64,000 bases of DNA from contig OX393577.1 in assembly GCA_947652605.1 (NCBI GenBank), forward strand, positions 59,172,108 to 59,236,107. The letters are read 5' to 3'. The number at the start of each line of letters is the position of its first letter. Position 1 is the first letter of the stretch. The position numbers and the translations under genes are program-made. The notes below the pieces were generated by a model. It was not told the origin of the DNA. It saw only the letters and a list, made by a program, of their open reading frames with translations, and did not search any database. This stretch comes from Elmis aenea. Taxonomy: Eukaryota; Arthropoda; Insecta; Coleoptera; Elmidae. Of this stretch, positions 44,873 to 56,636 are shown piece after piece.

Positions 44873-46514
44873 CAGGGGCGGACAGGCCCGCCGGGCAACC
44901 GGGCAAATGCCCGGTGGGCCGCTGGGTTCAAGGGCCGATGTCGGTGGCGTTAACACTAAATCATTTCCAAATCTAAATGAATTTTTCTACTACTATAATC
45001 AGCTTTATTTTACCAACTTAATAAAAAAATGCCGGGTGTTAGTGTTTTTTTTTAGTGACTGTTTACGTCAGCGCATAAATAAAAAACCCTAAGTCGATGT
45101 CTGCTGAGACTGTTGACAGCATTTGGGGAGTCTACAGGCTACCAATAGTACCAATACAAGTTTCTTTATTTTTTGTTCAGTGTGAAAATTAAAGACAGAT
45201 TAATGATTAATTAACCAAGTAAGTTTCGTTGTTAAATTATAAGTGATATAAGCTGAAGTTAGACTGGACACGTATCACTAAATTTTTTAAAGAATATTGT
45301 GTTTGAATAAATTTTGGACATTATACGCATGCAGCATAAACTGCATTATTATTATATTATCCAAAATTTGTATTATTATATTAATATGTACTTAATTAAT
45401 TAAATGACTGTGAATATACATATATTTACTTGGCTATTTTTAATCTTCTAATTATTTAGAATTAATTATTAAATACATTTGTTTGGATACAAATTTCAGT
45501 ATGTACAGGGTGGCCTATTTTCGATAGAAAAAAACTAAGTACGTAGTCTCGATTTCTTTTTCGAGAGAAATTCGTTACCGTAAACAGGTTTTTGATATCT
45601 TTTTTAATTTTTGAAATATAGCCAAAAACCGATTTTTGGCAATTTTCAAAAATGTTAAATATCTTGCTTAAACGAAAAGATAGAGAAAAACTTTAAAAAT
45701 ATTTTTGGCATGGTTTTTTGTTCTTAATAAGATGGCGATATTTAATTTGTTTTTAATAATATAAATACCGATATATTACACCCAACTTTCTTATTTTAAA
45801 TAGCAACCATAAGCAAATTATATATTTTTGAAAAGCGCAAATAATAAACTTTCGATTGATGTCAAAGCCAACTATGGTTGCCATTTAATATAAGAAAGGC
45901 GTAATATATCAATATTTGTATGAACAAAAAAAAAATTAACATCGCTATCTTATTAAGGACAAAAAAACATGCAAAAAATGTCCTTAAAGTTTTCTCGATC
46001 TTGTCGTTTAAGCGAGATATTTAACATTTTTGAAAACACCAAAAATGGTGTTAGATATATTTCGAGTATGAAAAAAGATATCATAAATGTTAAATATCTC
46101 GCTTAAACAAAAATCTTTTTACGGCAATAAATTTCTCTCGAAAAAAGAAATCGAGACTAAGTACGTACTTAGTTTTTTTCTATCTTGGATAATAACCGAA
46201 ATACCCTGTATAGGCATCGAAAATAAGCCACCCTGTACAGTCTACAGATAATACCTCTAAATTACACTATGGGTGGTTTCGACACCGTTATTGTAAGTTG
46301 AAAAGCGTAAGTTAGGGTACATTTTTTATACGTGATTTTTTTATGCAAATCCAATAACTTACTGGCAACCTTTAAGCAAATTTAATATCGAAAATGCGGG
46401 GAGGGGCAAAAACAATCAATGCCATAAAAACGATATCGCGAAAGTTTATTTTACCTATGTGGGCCGATTTTGGAGAAATTGCCAGGTCAGTTTTATGCAC
46501 CCAGTCCGCCCCTG
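44873..46514. mobile_element. hAT element with perfect 8-bp target duplication
   Basis: Left end CAGGGGCGGACAGGCCCGCC and right end CCAGTCCGCCCCTG are typical hAT termini. GACATGGG flanks both sides (44865-44872, 46515-46522). The 1642-bp body is non-coding and is itself interrupted by the palindromic element 45506-46235. A paralogous empty site exists in repeat B copy 1 near 39145. Confidence 0.93.
45506..46235. repeat. Palindromic element nested in hAT
   Basis: CAGGGTGGCCTATTTTCGAT mirrors ATCGAAAATAAGCCACCCTG at 46216-46235. TA flanks both ends (45504-45505, 46236-46237). Arms of ~330 bp pair through blocks such as GTTAAATATCTTGCTTAAAC; the centre lies near 45850. Confidence 0.9.
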
Positions 46515-47150
46515 GACATGGGGCACTTTGAAACATTTGGTTTTTGTTACAAAATAGCTGCTTACTTCTCAAATTTGGTTTTCTAACAACAATTAATTCA
46601 ATTACTTATTAGATACATTAATAAGTGCCATCTTTTATATGTACTTTTTTTGTTTTAATACTAAAAAAGTCATGTTTCAACGTGCTCCATTTTACTTTAC
46701 CCTAGCCTCATTTAGGTAAGTAGAATCTCTCTTATAGTTGATGTTAGTTGGGAATGAACTCTTATTATGAAAGTATTTTTATCATTGCGCGTATTTCAGT
46801 TTTCTTCATATTGTTTACAAAACGCAGAATTTGCTTACTTTGGCCAATGCAAAGTATCTGACATAACCTTACGGACTTCAAAGTTAAACTAATGAAGGAG
46901 AACACTCAAGGAACAATATACAATTTATGAAAATTTGCTCGCTTTATAGAATTGGCCGAAAATTATTCATCTATACTCGTAAATAGGGTAAAGACTGTAT
47001 TTAAAAGCTTTTAGGATTAAGTTAAACAACTTATTTTATCTTAAAAGTACGTCAATTTTGAATAAAAACACGTCGTTTGATGTCATTCAACGCACAAAAA
47101 CAAACTTTACAAAATACAAGCAAAAATATGTGAACCTAATCCTATTAAAT

Positions 47151-48359
47151 ATTGCCAGTCTTTATAATGATTAAAATTTAATTTCTAAATATATTAAATA
47201 AAACGTTTTACTTCTCTAGAAATAATAATTAGGCATATTGGTAATTAATATAAATTTGTTATTAATTAAATCGGACTTTATTTGATGTTTGATTTGCTAC
47301 TAACGCAAACTTGGTAATTTTATTTATAAGCACTTTGATAATTTATCACTTATAAATAAAACTGTCAAGGTCAAGGATCGTAATTAAAAACTATTGTTTA
47401 AACTCTTAAAAAAAAAAATTACTTTAAAGTAAGGTCTGTCAGAAACACACACATTTATATTGCCAACAAACTCTGTGACGTAGAGTAAAATTGTACTCAT
47501 TGTGCAAATAATTACAAAAGAAAACATTTTTTTTTTAAGATGAAAACGCCTTAAGCTGACTTCCTCTCCAAAACTTTCTTTAATTTTTTTAGTTTACTTC
47601 ACAGTTAACAGACTACTGAACAAAAATGTTTTACGTATTCCACGTAACATAAATTTTCACGAAACAATGCTAGGATTTGCTAATGTCGAAACAATCGGTT
47701 ATCTTTGCCATGACATCTAGCAAAGTTTATCTGGCCCCGCCTTTTTCGCACCGATAGCCAAAACTGCACGGAACCAACGTTCAGCTTGGGTTAATTTATA
47801 ACATAAATTAGCACATACAAATTTTAAAGCGTGTCTGTAAATTTACTGAATCTGCTTATGTTTGCAGTAAATTAATAGCCAGTAGCTACTCGTACATACA
47901 GTCTGCCCAGAATAACTTGAAAATCATGACAATATTAAAAAGTATAAGCCTGCAGTTACTAATTTAGGCATAAGTGTACAGAATTTCGAGTAAAATTTCA
48001 GAAAAGACAAACGGAAAAACCAGAAAATGTAATTTTTAAGCTTCAGAAATATCTCATTTAGAGGTAATTAAACAATTTTTTTTCCATTGTATGCGAATAA
48101 TTGGAACATTTTTTATTTAATATATTTTCAATTGTCAATATTTTATTTGCATTAGACGCTTTAATGGATTTTCACACCGATAACTAGAAATAACTTTTAG
48201 TAAATAAAAATGTAATGAATAAAAAATATAATGTTATTGGTTTCTTGACCGCAACTGATGAGATAGTTTTTTTGTATCGTGAATGATGAGGTGAGATTAG
48301 AAGTAACCCAATTTAAAATGCAGCCCTAGCAATAAAAAGTACTTCTGTGGTCATGAATA
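47151..48359. other. AT-rich DNA, no gene seen
   Basis: Nothing supported between repeat B and the next palindromic element. Confidence 0.4.
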
Positions 48360-48361
48360 TA

Positions 48362-48831
48362 CAGGGTGGTCCACAGAGAAGGGCCTCTATTGGGTTCTCG
48401 TAAACGATAAGAGCTACAAATAAGTTTAAATTATACGAACTGTTTTCTCTTCTGAGGCTTATTTTGTAATGCTTTAATTATTAAATAAGTTCCATGGCAC
48501 GCTAGATAATAAACAAAAATCAAAATGCACATATTTTTAAAATCGTTTATAACTCGGTTATGTTTGATGGTACAAAAACACTTTTGGGGAAAAAATTGTA
48601 CATTTTTTTACGCATTATTTAAATTATTAGATAAATTGAAAACTTGCATTTAAAAAATGTCGATTTTGATTTTTGTATATTATCTAGTGAATCTAGTGTG
48701 CCATGGAACTTTTTAAAAACATTAAAGCATCAAGGAATAGGGCTCAGAAAGGGGAACAATTTGTCTAATTTAAACTTCTTTGTAGCTCTTTACGAGATTC
48801 CAATAGTGGCCCTTCTCTGTGAACCACCTTG
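48362..48831. repeat. Palindromic element, relative of 35605-37106
   Basis: CAGGGTGGTCCACAGAGAAG mirrors CTTCTCTGTGAACCACCTTG ending at 48831, with TA on both sides. Blocks such as AGAGCTACAAATAAGTTTAA and AGTTCCATGGCACGCTAGAT are shared with the copy at 35605. This copy has no nested insert and so serves as a template for that one. Confidence 0.9.
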
Positions 48832-48956
48832 TATACAAAAAAATAATGGTCATTTATTGCTATATTTTTTACAAAGTCCACATGAATTATCTGAACGTTA
48901 GATTTTGTGCAAATTTAAAATAAAATTCAATGTAAAGACAAAATGTAAACATTTTA

Positions 48957-49452
48957 AGGATAGTTCACACTAACGTCGTGACACTAGGTGCCATGGCATC
49001 AAATTTCGTCGTCTGAACAGCCTGATGTCGCGATGCCACGATGTCATGACGCTAGTGCCGCGATGTCGCGACACTGACATTGACAGTGCGGTATTTGACG
49101 TAAGCCTACCACATTTTTATATTTTGACATAACAGACAAATAATATACATTTGTTTGTCATCGATTCCCAATTTATCATGTTCCCAATAGATGCTCCAAC
49201 GATTTTAGAGCATTATCAACAATATCCTTGTTTATGGGACAAATCTATTACCGAATACAGCGACGTCAAAATAATTAGTTGCTCTACAACACTCGTTGCT
49301 GCAGTTACAAGAGCGGCCATTTTTATTTTGATGTCGCTACGCTTAAATATATCCTTTTACGTGTGAACAACACCCAGTGCCGCGACACCGAATGTCAAGC
49401 GATGTCGTGACATTTGATGTCGCGACGCTAGTGTCACCGTGTGAACTACCCA
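48957..49452 (+). mobile_element. PIF/Harbinger-like element, full length 496 bp
   Basis: Termini AGGATAGTTCACAC and GTGTGAACTACCCA are inverted apart from the outermost base and are followed by GTGACAC / GACATC-rich subterminal blocks. TTA flanks both sides (48954-48956, 49453-49455), the usual PIF/Harbinger target. It keeps a short coding stub at 49151-49366. Confidence 0.85.
49151..49366 (+). pseudogene. MADF-like coding stub in a Harbinger-like element
   Basis: The frame reads SQFIMFPIDAPTILEHYQQY, then PCLWDKSITEYSDVKI, before losing pattern. The ILEHYQQYPCLWD-x-S-x-x-x-YSD stretch resembles the first helix of MADF/Myb-like domains, where L-I-x-x-V-x-x-x-P-x-LWD is typical. Autonomous PIF/Harbinger elements carry a separate Myb/MADF-type gene beside the transposase, so this is plausibly its 5' remnant. 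The rest of the domain and any transposase are deleted. The copy at 44458-44765 keeps part of the same stub. Confidence 0.55.
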
Positions 49453-49455
49453 TTA

Positions 49456-50440
49456 GAAATGTTTAACCGGGAACAACTGACTTTAAAACAAGAAGTAAAA
49501 GTTTATGTTTAATCATATTGCGTCAAAAATCGCCATCTGAGGTGAGGTGTAATAAGCTCCAAAAATAAAATATAATCAAAATAACTTGAAAATATTTCAT
49601 GTGTTTAAGATCTTTACACTTTAGAAATGTAGTAGATAAAATTCACAGATAAAAAATCGAGTGTATACTTACTAGGGAAGCAAATCTTATTTTCATGGGG
49701 AAAAATAAAGATTTAAATGTACAAGTTATCCAGTAAATCGTTTAACAATTATTATTGCAGAGTTTTTAAAAAACAATTTCTACCATTAGATATTCTTTTT
49801 TTCATAACTTAAAGGATTCTATAAAAAAGGAAAAACCGTGATATCTCGTTTTTGTTTTAAGTCCATTTTTAAAACGGTGTGGATTATCTGAAATTTGAAA
49901 GCTTTTTTTTTATTCAACCGACTCTAAATGACCTAACATTTTCTGAGATGGCGATAAAGTTACTTTGAACAGATGCAAATAAAACCCGGCTTCTTCTTTT
50001 GCAGACAATTTAATGCGATACTTTTTTCGGAAGACAAAAAACTGCAGTTGCAAATGGTAGTATGTGACATTAAAACTGGCGACTTTATTAGTATTGCACA
50101 CGGTCACAAAAACTGGCTATAAATCTATATAAAGAGAAGACAGATTTAGACCCTCGCTGAGTTATACACCTTTTTATTTTACCTCGCCACAAAGCATCTG
50201 ATTTGAACTTTGAGTATCATAAAGCGACGTCATTAAATAAATCCAAAGATCTTTTTCTTCAAGTTCAGGGTAGCTACTTCCGATCTGAACTTCAACAAAC
50301 TAGCAAACTTTATAAGTACTTTGTAAAACATGAAATAGTCTCAGAAGTCGCTAATGTATATACAACCAGTCTGGGAATATTTAATTAGATTATAAAAAGC
50401 TAGTCCAGTTCATGACTTTACTAAACACACTTTGTATTTA
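49456..50440. other. AT-rich DNA, two unrecognised short frames
   Basis: A minus frame at 49910-50107 (KKYRIKLSAKEEAGFYLHLF) and a plus frame at 50203-50388 are open but have no motif I recognise. Neither has splice or repeat support. Confidence 0.3.
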
Positions 50441-50442
50441 TA

Positions 50443-51106
50443 CAGGGTGTAGACTCGGATCACGCAACATAGCAATTTCAATGGTAAAATTTTAAAAGTC
50501 GTATTCTTGCTCCCCTAATTTTTTTAGAAAAAAAGTGCAAATACGTTTTTTGTAGAGAAAAAAATTCTGTATTCATAAATGTAATCAATATTACTTTTTC
50601 GTTTTCCAATAACTAAAAATTAAGCAATTAAAAAACGCGTTTTGACAAAAATCTGTACTGCCTTGGAATTATGCCATGACAACTGCCCAGCCTAATATCA
50701 CTTACACTGTCACTTTGACGTGAAGTTTATTCATAATAATCATTTTTATTATATCTTGAAATGAAAACATAACTAACTGTGTAAAATAAATGTTTGATAA
50801 AATATAAAGGTTTTAAAAATGAATTTCGCGTCAAAGTGACAGTATAAGTGACATTAGGCTGGGCAGTTGTCATGGCATAATTCCAAGGCAGTACAGATTT
50901 TTGTCAAAACGCGTTTTGTAATTGCTTAATTTTTAGTTATTGGAAAACGAAAAAGTAATATTGATTACATTTATGGATACAGAATTTTTTTCTCTACAAA
51001 AAACGTATTTGCACTTTTTTTCTAAAATAATTAGGGGAGCAAGAATACGACTTTTAAAATTTTACCATTGAAATTGCTATGTTGCGTGATCCGAGTCTAC
51101 ACCCTG
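50443..51106. repeat. Palindromic element, 664 bp
   Basis: CAGGGTGTAGACTCGGATCA mirrors TGATCCGAGTCTACACCCTG at 51087-51106. TA flanks both ends. Arms of ~265 bp are nearly identical and the central loop is ~130 bp. The element at 14924-15296 is an older, shorter relative. Confidence 0.93.
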
Positions 51107-51406
51107 TATATTCTGCAGCCTAAACTACTTGAAGTTTCGAAATTAATTCATTAATCGTCAATCAGTTTCAGATGGATGCACTAATAGAGAATCTATGTAA
51201 GTATTAAAAGGTAATAAAAAATTGTAGGGTATCTAAGTTACTAAAATCTGATTTAGGTCTACTTTTTCGAGATAAATTTTTCTGTTATCAGATTAGTTGG
51301 AGAGGTTTTCGCTTTTTCTCTATACTTAGATGAAAATTGAAATTTACACGATTTTCTAAATTAGTCATAACTACTTTATTATACAAGTTTAGGTCAAAGT
51401 CCTGGA

Positions 51407-52138
51407 ACGGTAGTTGTTTATCTTTGTTATTTTTAAACCTATTTTTAAAATTTGGGTTAAATATATGGTCGAACATAAATAATTTATTGACGATATTTTA
51501 AATTTTTTTGCCTTATCGGCTTAGCAGGAAATGATCCCAAATTTATTTTTTTTTAATAAAACCTGAGTATTTTTACATTTTCGGATGCAGGATACATTCA
51601 AAACCATCAAGAGCTTTATTTTAAAATAGGGTTAATAATATAACTGAAAAAAGTGGCTATGACACAATCAAAATAAATGTAACTACTGTCAGTTTGTTGT
51701 AAAATTTTAATTTTTTTTATCATTAAAATCTTTGATAATGGCAGTAAGAGTTATAGAATCAAAGCGAATTAAAATTTTGATGATTATGTACCTTTAACTG
51801 TCAATATCAACGTTTTTAATGATAAAAAAATTAAAATTTTACAACAAACTGACAGTAGTTACATTTATTTTGATTGTGTCATAGCCACTTTTTTCAGTTA
51901 TATTATTAACCCTATTTTAAAATAAAGCTCTTGATGGTTTTGAATGTATTCTGCATCCGAAAATGTAAAAATACTCAGGTTTTATTAAAAAAAAAAAAAA
52001 TTTGGGATCATTTCCTGCTAAGCCGATAAGGCAAAAAAAATTTAAAATATCGTCAATAAATTATTTATGTTTGACCATATATTTAACCCAAATTTTAAAA
52101 ATAGGTTTAAAAATAACAAAGATAAACAACTACCGTTT
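51407..52138. repeat. Palindrome with ~315-bp arms
   Basis: The left arm from ACGGTAGTTGTTTATCTTTG (51408) mirrors the right arm ending ATAAACAACTACCGT near 52136. Inner blocks CTGTCAGTTTGTTGTAAAAT and ATTTTACAACAAACTGACAG flank a ~90-bp loop. Outer CAGGGTG ends are not present at these limits, so this may be an inverted dimer of part of an element. Confidence 0.85.
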
Positions 52139-52440
52139 GCAGCAAACTGACAGTAGTTACATGTATCATGATTCTGTGATAGTTGTTTTAATTCTCTTAT
52201 TAACCTCATTTTAAAATAAAACTCTTGGTGATGTTTTTAAATGTAGCTTTTTTATTCTGCCATACGAAAACCTAAAAATATACAGTGTGTTTCATTTATA
52301 AACATTAAGTTGGGGTCATTTCCCGCTAAACCAGAAAAGCCAAAAGAATATCACCTATAAGTTCTTTATTTTTTGCCATGTATTCAAGCCAAATTTTTAA
52401 AAAAGGTTTGAAAATATCTAAGATAATTAACCTTTCGAAG
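52139..52440 (+). repeat. Third, degenerate partial copy beside the palindrome
   Basis: GCAAACTGACAGTAGTTACA at 52142 repeats the right-arm block at about 51845, and the order CTCTTGGTGATG, GGGGTCATTTCCCGCTAA, GCCAAATTTTTAAAAAAGG follows the arm at lower identity. It contains ACAGTGTGTTTCATTTA near 52282, another degenerate CAGGGTG-type end. Confidence 0.6.
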
Positions 52441-52458
52441 ACTTTGTCCCACCCCCAT

Positions 52459-53020
52459 ACCGGGTGTAAATGAAGTGTGGTACACCCCATTTTTTTTTCT
52501 TTAGTTTTGATTTTAGATAAATGAAATTGTAAACATATGATATGTGCAAAAAACCGGGCTTTTTGAGCTCATGCACACATTTTTTTCACTACCGGCTTCA
52601 CCGGAAATGACCCCAACTTTGTTATTTTAAATGGAACACCCTGTATATTTTTACATTTTTGGAAAGAGGAAGCGATTTTGGACACACTGCACTATTTTGG
52701 TTAATTTTTATAACCTAAAAAAATTTTTGAAACAAAATTTAATTTTTGTTTAAGGGTGCCGTGACCTGCATAAATTGAATTTTATTATGTCAACAATTGC
52801 TCAAAAAACGTTTTTGTAAACATTTAGGTTACTTTAATCGGCTTTGAAGGTTGCTGAATCGGTTTTTTGACAAAAAGTAAATTTTTTAAGTGGAACTATG
52901 TTGGTACAAGCGGCTATTTAAACGGAGCATCTTCTAACGAATCCATCGATACCAATAACTTGTTGTATTTTTATTAAAAGTCTGCTTCAAAAACTTCAAA
53001 TTATTGTGAAGTGTGTTCGT
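52459..53020 (+). repeat. Half copy of the CCGGGTG palindrome family
   Basis: It starts CCGGGTGTAAATGAAGTGTG and follows the left arm of 58737-59742 through GGCTTCACCGGAAATGACC, GGAACACCCTGTATATTTTT and GTGCCGTGACCTGCATAAAT. The mirrored right arm is absent. Confidence 0.8.
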
Positions 53021-53886
53021 TTGCCTTTCCTTACCAATCCAAATTCCATTTATAATCAGAATTGGTGACATTTTTGCAATTCACATGAACTAAACAATGA
53101 CTTATTGATAGTGATAGTGTTTTTTTCTTATGTCTTAGAAACTCTAATTTAAATATTTGGTATAAATTCCTATATCGATATTCTATTACAGTAAATTGAA
53201 CAACCTTGTCAATTATTACACTTCTCTGTTATCCCCACATATGTTTTTCTTAATTTCTGATAATAATTAGATTCATAAAGTCTGAAAATTAAATATTGGT
53301 GGATACGATAACCTTAAAAATCCAAGAAGTTAAGTTCGTTATTTTGTTGTTGTTAAGTGGGTTAGGTACATAACACATTTTTTAGAAGTCTTAAAACCTC
53401 TTTTACGCTTTTAAAATTAGATGAGCACCTAAAAGCAGCTAAATTCAACTACTCTGGCTCTTTTATGGTGCACCACTCAAGTAAATCTTATGACAAAAGA
53501 CGCGACAAAAGCACAGAGTATGAATTTCATTAATAATACAATCAAGTGTTTATTTCTTTTAAGAAATGAAATTTATGCGGCAGCAATTTTATTTTGCGCT
53601 TTAAAACGAAGGCTTATTTCTGGTCTACGTCCCGACACAACAAAAATATTTTTAAGAATATTAAACACAAAATATTTAATATCTTAACTCTTTATTTTAT
53701 TAAATATATTTTTGGTTGTGGTCCAAAAAGCTTTGTTTTTTTCATAAACAAAGGAAAGTATAAAATTAGATTTCTTCTTTTAAAAACATCCGGCGTTTTA
53801 AAGTCTAAACAATTGAGTAGTTAATCACACCTTAACCGTGCAAATAGCTTTAAGGCATAAAAACAAATTTTCATGCAAAAAAATTA
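53021..53886. other. AT-rich DNA, no gene seen
   Basis: Short overlapping frames at 53490-53824 show no motif. Confidence 0.4.
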
Positions 53887-53890
53887 TACA

Positions 53891-54705
53891 CAGGGTGATT
53901 GATTGAGACCGGGACTTAAAAAGATATGAAGAATGAAAAAGGGTATTGATCTGAAATTTTAATGAAAATATTTTCAAGATGACTACACTTCCGGATACAC
54001 AGGAAGTTGACGTCTACTTTCTTATTTCAAATACAATGGTCTATTTTTTATTGCGTATTTGGAGTTCACATTATTTTAGAGGGACTTTTAATAGCTTTCT
54101 CTATACCTAAGTGCAGTAATTTTTTTTAGATTTTTGGACTTTTTTTGAAAATGTTTTGATTTTCACTGTGATGCTTAATATTACCTATCTACCGCCGCCA
54201 TTTTTAAAGAGAAAACCCTCAAATTAAGACTATGCATAGAAGAAACCTTGGAGTTCATGCTGGAATTTTTCCAATCGATGCATTACTTACAGGCTGTCCA
54301 AAATTTAATTTTCTTTTATAATGCAAAATTAAATTCTGCATCAATCTGTATTAGCATAGTCTAAATTTGAAAAATGGCGGCGGTAGATAATATTAGGCAT
54401 CACAATGAATATCAAAAAATTTTCTAAAATGTCCAAAAATCTAAAAAACGACTGCACTTAAGTATAGAGAATTAAAAGTCCCTCTAAAATAACGTGTCAA
54501 ATCCAAAAATGCAATAAAAAATATACCATTGTATTTGAAATAAGAAAGTAGACGTCAACTTCCGGTATATCCGGAAGTGTCGCCCTCTTAAAAATATTTT
54601 CATTACACAAATCAGATGCCATTATAGTCATAACCAAAATTTCAGATCAAAACCTTTTTTTGTTCTTCATAACTTTTTAAGTCCCGGTCTCACTCAATCA
54701 CCCTG
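53891..54705. repeat. Palindromic element, 815 bp
   Basis: CAGGGTGATTGATTGAGACC mirrors GGTCTCACTCAATCACCCTG at 54686-54705. The arms pair over ~300 bp, including CTTCCGGATAC / GTATATCCGGAAG and GTAGACGTCAACTTCC blocks. Right flank is TA; the left flank has TA with two extra bases. Confidence 0.9.
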
Positions 54706-54872
54706 TATAGATATACGTTTTTTTTTACGGATAAATGAAATGAAATTAATTTCCATTACATTTCAAAGAAAATCAATTATGCTTTTTACAACTTTACATA
54801 TTTATGAATAAAATATATGTATTTTGATGAGTATTTTATGTGACCAAGACGAAGATATAATTTTAGGTTGTG

Positions 54873-54951
54873 GCTATTTGCACCTACAGTAGGTACGAAT
54901 AATTGGCTATTTGCACCTACTGTAGGTACGAATAATTGGCTATTTGCACCT
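54873..54951 (-). repeat. Left minisatellite arm, about 2.3 units
   Basis: Units of the form GGCTATTTGCACCTAC plus TGTAGGTACGAATAATT repeat twice, then break off at GCACC where the palindrome begins. Orientation is opposite to the right array. Confidence 0.9.
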
Positions 54952-54954
54952 TTA

Positions 54955-56125
54955 ATTTTTCATAAATAAACTTTTATACAGATGATATGTGTAAATACTG
55001 TGTTATATGAACACATGTACACTATTATTTCAATTCCGGTTTCGTCGGAAATTACCTTAACTTTGTTATTTCAACTGGAACACCCTGTATATTTTATATT
55101 TTTAGAAAGAGGAGGCATCTCTGAATACAACTGCATCATTTTGATTAATTTTAATAACCTTAAATAATTTTTGGACAAATATTTATTTACCGTTAACCTG
55201 CATAAATTGAATTTTATTATATCAACAATTGCCCGAAAAAGGTTTTTCGTACATTTTAATTAACATTTAGGTTACTTTAATCGACTTTGAAGGTTGCAGA
55301 CTATTTTTTGACCAATACCATACCATATTTGTGTTGAAAGGTTGCCTGCCTCAAAGACTTATATTATAAAAACTTATTTAGATATTCTATTAGTCGTAGT
55401 ATACTGTCATAATTGCATCAAAATTATCACTAATTTTTTTAATTAAATAACTATATTAGTTACAATTATAATTTGTTTTGTTGCACTTAGTAACAGTGTA
55501 CTGCGATTAATAGGATATCTTAACGTTTTTATAATATTTTAAGTCTGTGAAGCAGCAATCCAACACAAATGTAAGTTATTGGTATTGTTAAATTCGTCAT
55601 GAAATACTCTATTTAAATAAGTGCATGTACTACTGCATCTGCATTTGTCACAAAACCGATTTGCAATCTTCAAAGCCGATTAAAGTAACCTAAATGGCAA
55701 TTAAAATTTACAAAAATATTTATCGGACACTTGTTGGCAAAATAAAATTCAATGTATGCAGGTCACAGCTCACTTAATAAAAAACTAAATTATTGTTAAA
55801 AAATTATTTAAGGTTATTTAAATTAACCAAAGTTCTACACGGTAGAGGGACTTATGACTAAATAACAATAAAAAAGTAACCAAACCAGTGCAGTTGAAAT
55901 CATAATTGCCTCCTCTTTCTAAAAATGTAAATATATAGGGTGTTCCATTTGAAATAACAAAGTTAGGGCAATTTCCGGGGAAACCAAAAGTGAGATAATA
56001 GTGTACATAAGTATGTTCAAATATTCCGGTTATTTACACCTATCATAATTATGTCTAAAAGTTTATTTATGTACAATTAAAACTAAAGCAAAAAAGGAGG
56101 TGTACCAGGCCTTAGTTACAAGCGG
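54955..56125. repeat. CCGGGTG-family palindrome between the arrays
   Basis: Left arm from 54955 (TTTCATAAATAAAC) and right arm ending AGCGG|TA at 56125 are mirrored through GGTTTCGTCGGAAATTACC, GGAACACCCTGTATATTTT and GTTACTTTAATCGACTTTG. The right side keeps the family's end; on the left the outer ~60 bp are missing and replaced by minisatellite. Confidence 0.85.
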
Positions 56126-56137
56126 TATATGCCTATA

Positions 56138-56620
56138 CAGTAGGTGCAAATAGCCAATTATTCGTACCTACTGTAGGTGCAAATAGCCAATTATTCGTAC
56201 CTACTGTAGGTGCAAATAGCCAATTATTCGTACCTACTGTAGGTGCGAATAGCCAATTATTCGTACCTACTGTAGGTGCAAATAGCCAATTATTCGTACC
56301 TACTGTAGGTGCAAATAGCCAACTATTCGTACCTACTGTAGGTGCAAATAGCCAATTATTCGTATCTACCTACAGTAGGTGCAAATAGCCAATTATTCGT
56401 ACCTACGGTAGGTGCAAATAGCCAATTATTCGTATCTACCTACAGTAGGTGCAAATAGCCAATTATTCGTACAGTAGGTGCAAATAGCCAATTATTCGTA
56501 CCTACTGTAGGTGCAAATAGCCAATTATTCGTACCTACTGTAGGTGCAAATAGCCAATTATTTGTACCTACTGTAGGTGCAAATAGCCAATTATTCGTAC
56601 CTACTGTAGGTGCAAATAGC
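56138..56620 (+). repeat. 33-bp minisatellite array, 15 units
   Basis: The unit is CAATTATTCGTACCTACTG followed by TAGGTGCAAATAGC. Fifteen copies can be counted, nearly identical; a few have an extended CGTATCTACCTACAGTAGGT junction or a shortened CGTACAGTAGG one. Each unit has the small hairpin ACCTAC-T-GTAGGT. Because 33 is 11 codons, the minus strand shows a repeating NNWLFAPTVGT frame (56440-56727), which I regard as a by-product. Confidence 0.95.
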
Positions 56621-56636
56621 CACAACCATAATTTTT

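Larger units (their letters stand above)
44785..47150 (+). repeat. Dispersed repeat B, copy 2, split by hAT
   Basis: The parts 44785-44872 and 46523-47150 together match copy 1 (38492-39225, inverted). The gap is exactly the hAT element 44873-46514 plus one 8-bp target duplication. Shared blocks include GTTTCAACCAA, TTACAAAATAGCTGCTTACT and TACCCTAGCCTCATTTAGG. Confidence 0.88.
54866..56627. mobile_element. Foldback-like composite with minisatellite ends
   Basis: The outermost sequences GGTTGTGGCTATTTGCACCT and AGGTGCAAATAGCCACAACC are perfect inverted ends. They are flanked by ATAATTTTA (54857-54865) and ATAATTTTT (56628-56636), a probable 9-bp target duplication with one change. Each end consists of a tandem 33-bp repeat, ~2 units on the left and 15 on the right, and the middle is a palindrome of the CCGGGTG family. 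Long tandem-repeat ends plus a 9-bp duplication recall Drosophila FB (Mutator-related) elements. The alternative is satellite expansion around a palindrome, with the flank match by chance in AT-rich DNA. Confidence 0.6.

Noticed and set aside
56138..56620. CRISPR array
   Set aside because: Units are contiguous with no variable spacers; it is a minisatellite in insect-type DNA.
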